A stretch of DNA of 12,043 nt, from the NCBI GenBank assembly GCA_002294045.1, contig DBEP01000016.1, positions 9,773-21,815 of the forward strand, in the 5' to 3' direction. Position 1 is the stretch's first letter; every line of letters starts with the position of its first letter. Both the position numbers and the translations under genes were made by a program. The notes beneath the pieces are model-generated. The model was not told the DNA's origin. It did not search any database and worked only from the letters and a program-made list of their open reading frames with translations. This DNA is from Lachnoclostridium sp. UBA903. Its GTDB lineage: Bacteria > Bacillota > Clostridia > Lachnospirales > Lachnospiraceae. Shown here piece after piece: positions 12,043 through 12,043 of the stretch.

Positions 12043-12043
12043 A

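Overview
The window looks like the chromosome of a low-GC Firmicute, most likely a spore-forming clostridium of the Lachnospiraceae type. Reasons: AT-rich spacers, strong AGGAGG/AGGGGG ribosome binding sites, two large tRNA clusters with consensus sigma-A promoters, a DegV protein, an XRE regulator fused to four membrane helices, a HAAS-domain protein, and a candidate sporulation (sigma-G type) promoter. The family assignment is an inference from protein style and gene mix; no search was run. Nearly everything is on the minus strand; the exceptions are a damaged ECF-transporter gene at the left edge and a candidate small RNA near 10 kb.

Layout from left to right. (1) 17-646, plus: 5'-disrupted ECF transporter S component. 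(2) 671-1519: DegV lipid-binding protein. (3) 1815-2378: lipoprotein with a DUF6199-like C-terminus. (4) 2612-3250: XRE regulator with four membrane helices. (5) 3469-4361: seven tRNA genes, transcribed Pro-Gly-Arg-His-Gln-Lys-Leu, with a consensus promoter before Pro and a second one before His. (6) 4538-7098: cell-wall amidase, then RdgB nucleotide-sanitising pyrophosphatase, then a YfcE-type phosphodiesterase. (7) 7380-8537: THUMP-domain rRNA guanine-N2 methyltransferase, whose promoter is straddled by a perfect 12-bp inverted repeat. (8) 8927-9229: single-domain rhodanese. (9) 9437-9712: 91-residue Asn/Ser/Thr-rich repetitive protein with its own terminator and a sigma-G-like promoter. (10) 9968-10090, plus: candidate ~120-nt small RNA with C-rich motifs and a strong terminator. 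(11) 10195-10354: 160-bp palindromic MITE-like element flanked by TA, inserted exactly in the stop codon of the next gene. (12) 10354-10869: HAAS/DUF1700 membrane protein. (13) 11148-12042: eight tRNA genes, transcribed Asn // Glu-Thr-Ile2(or Met)-Asp-Val-Leu-Arg, with a consensus promoter between Asn and Glu.

Most of the window is housekeeping: translation (15 tRNAs, an rRNA methyltransferase), wall turnover (amidase), nucleotide-pool cleaning (RdgB) and membrane or lipid functions. The less ordinary part is 9.3-10.4 kb, which holds the Asn-rich gene with a possible forespore promoter, an orphan plus-strand transcription unit resembling a C-rich regulatory RNA, and a mobile palindrome that landed in a stop codon without changing the protein.
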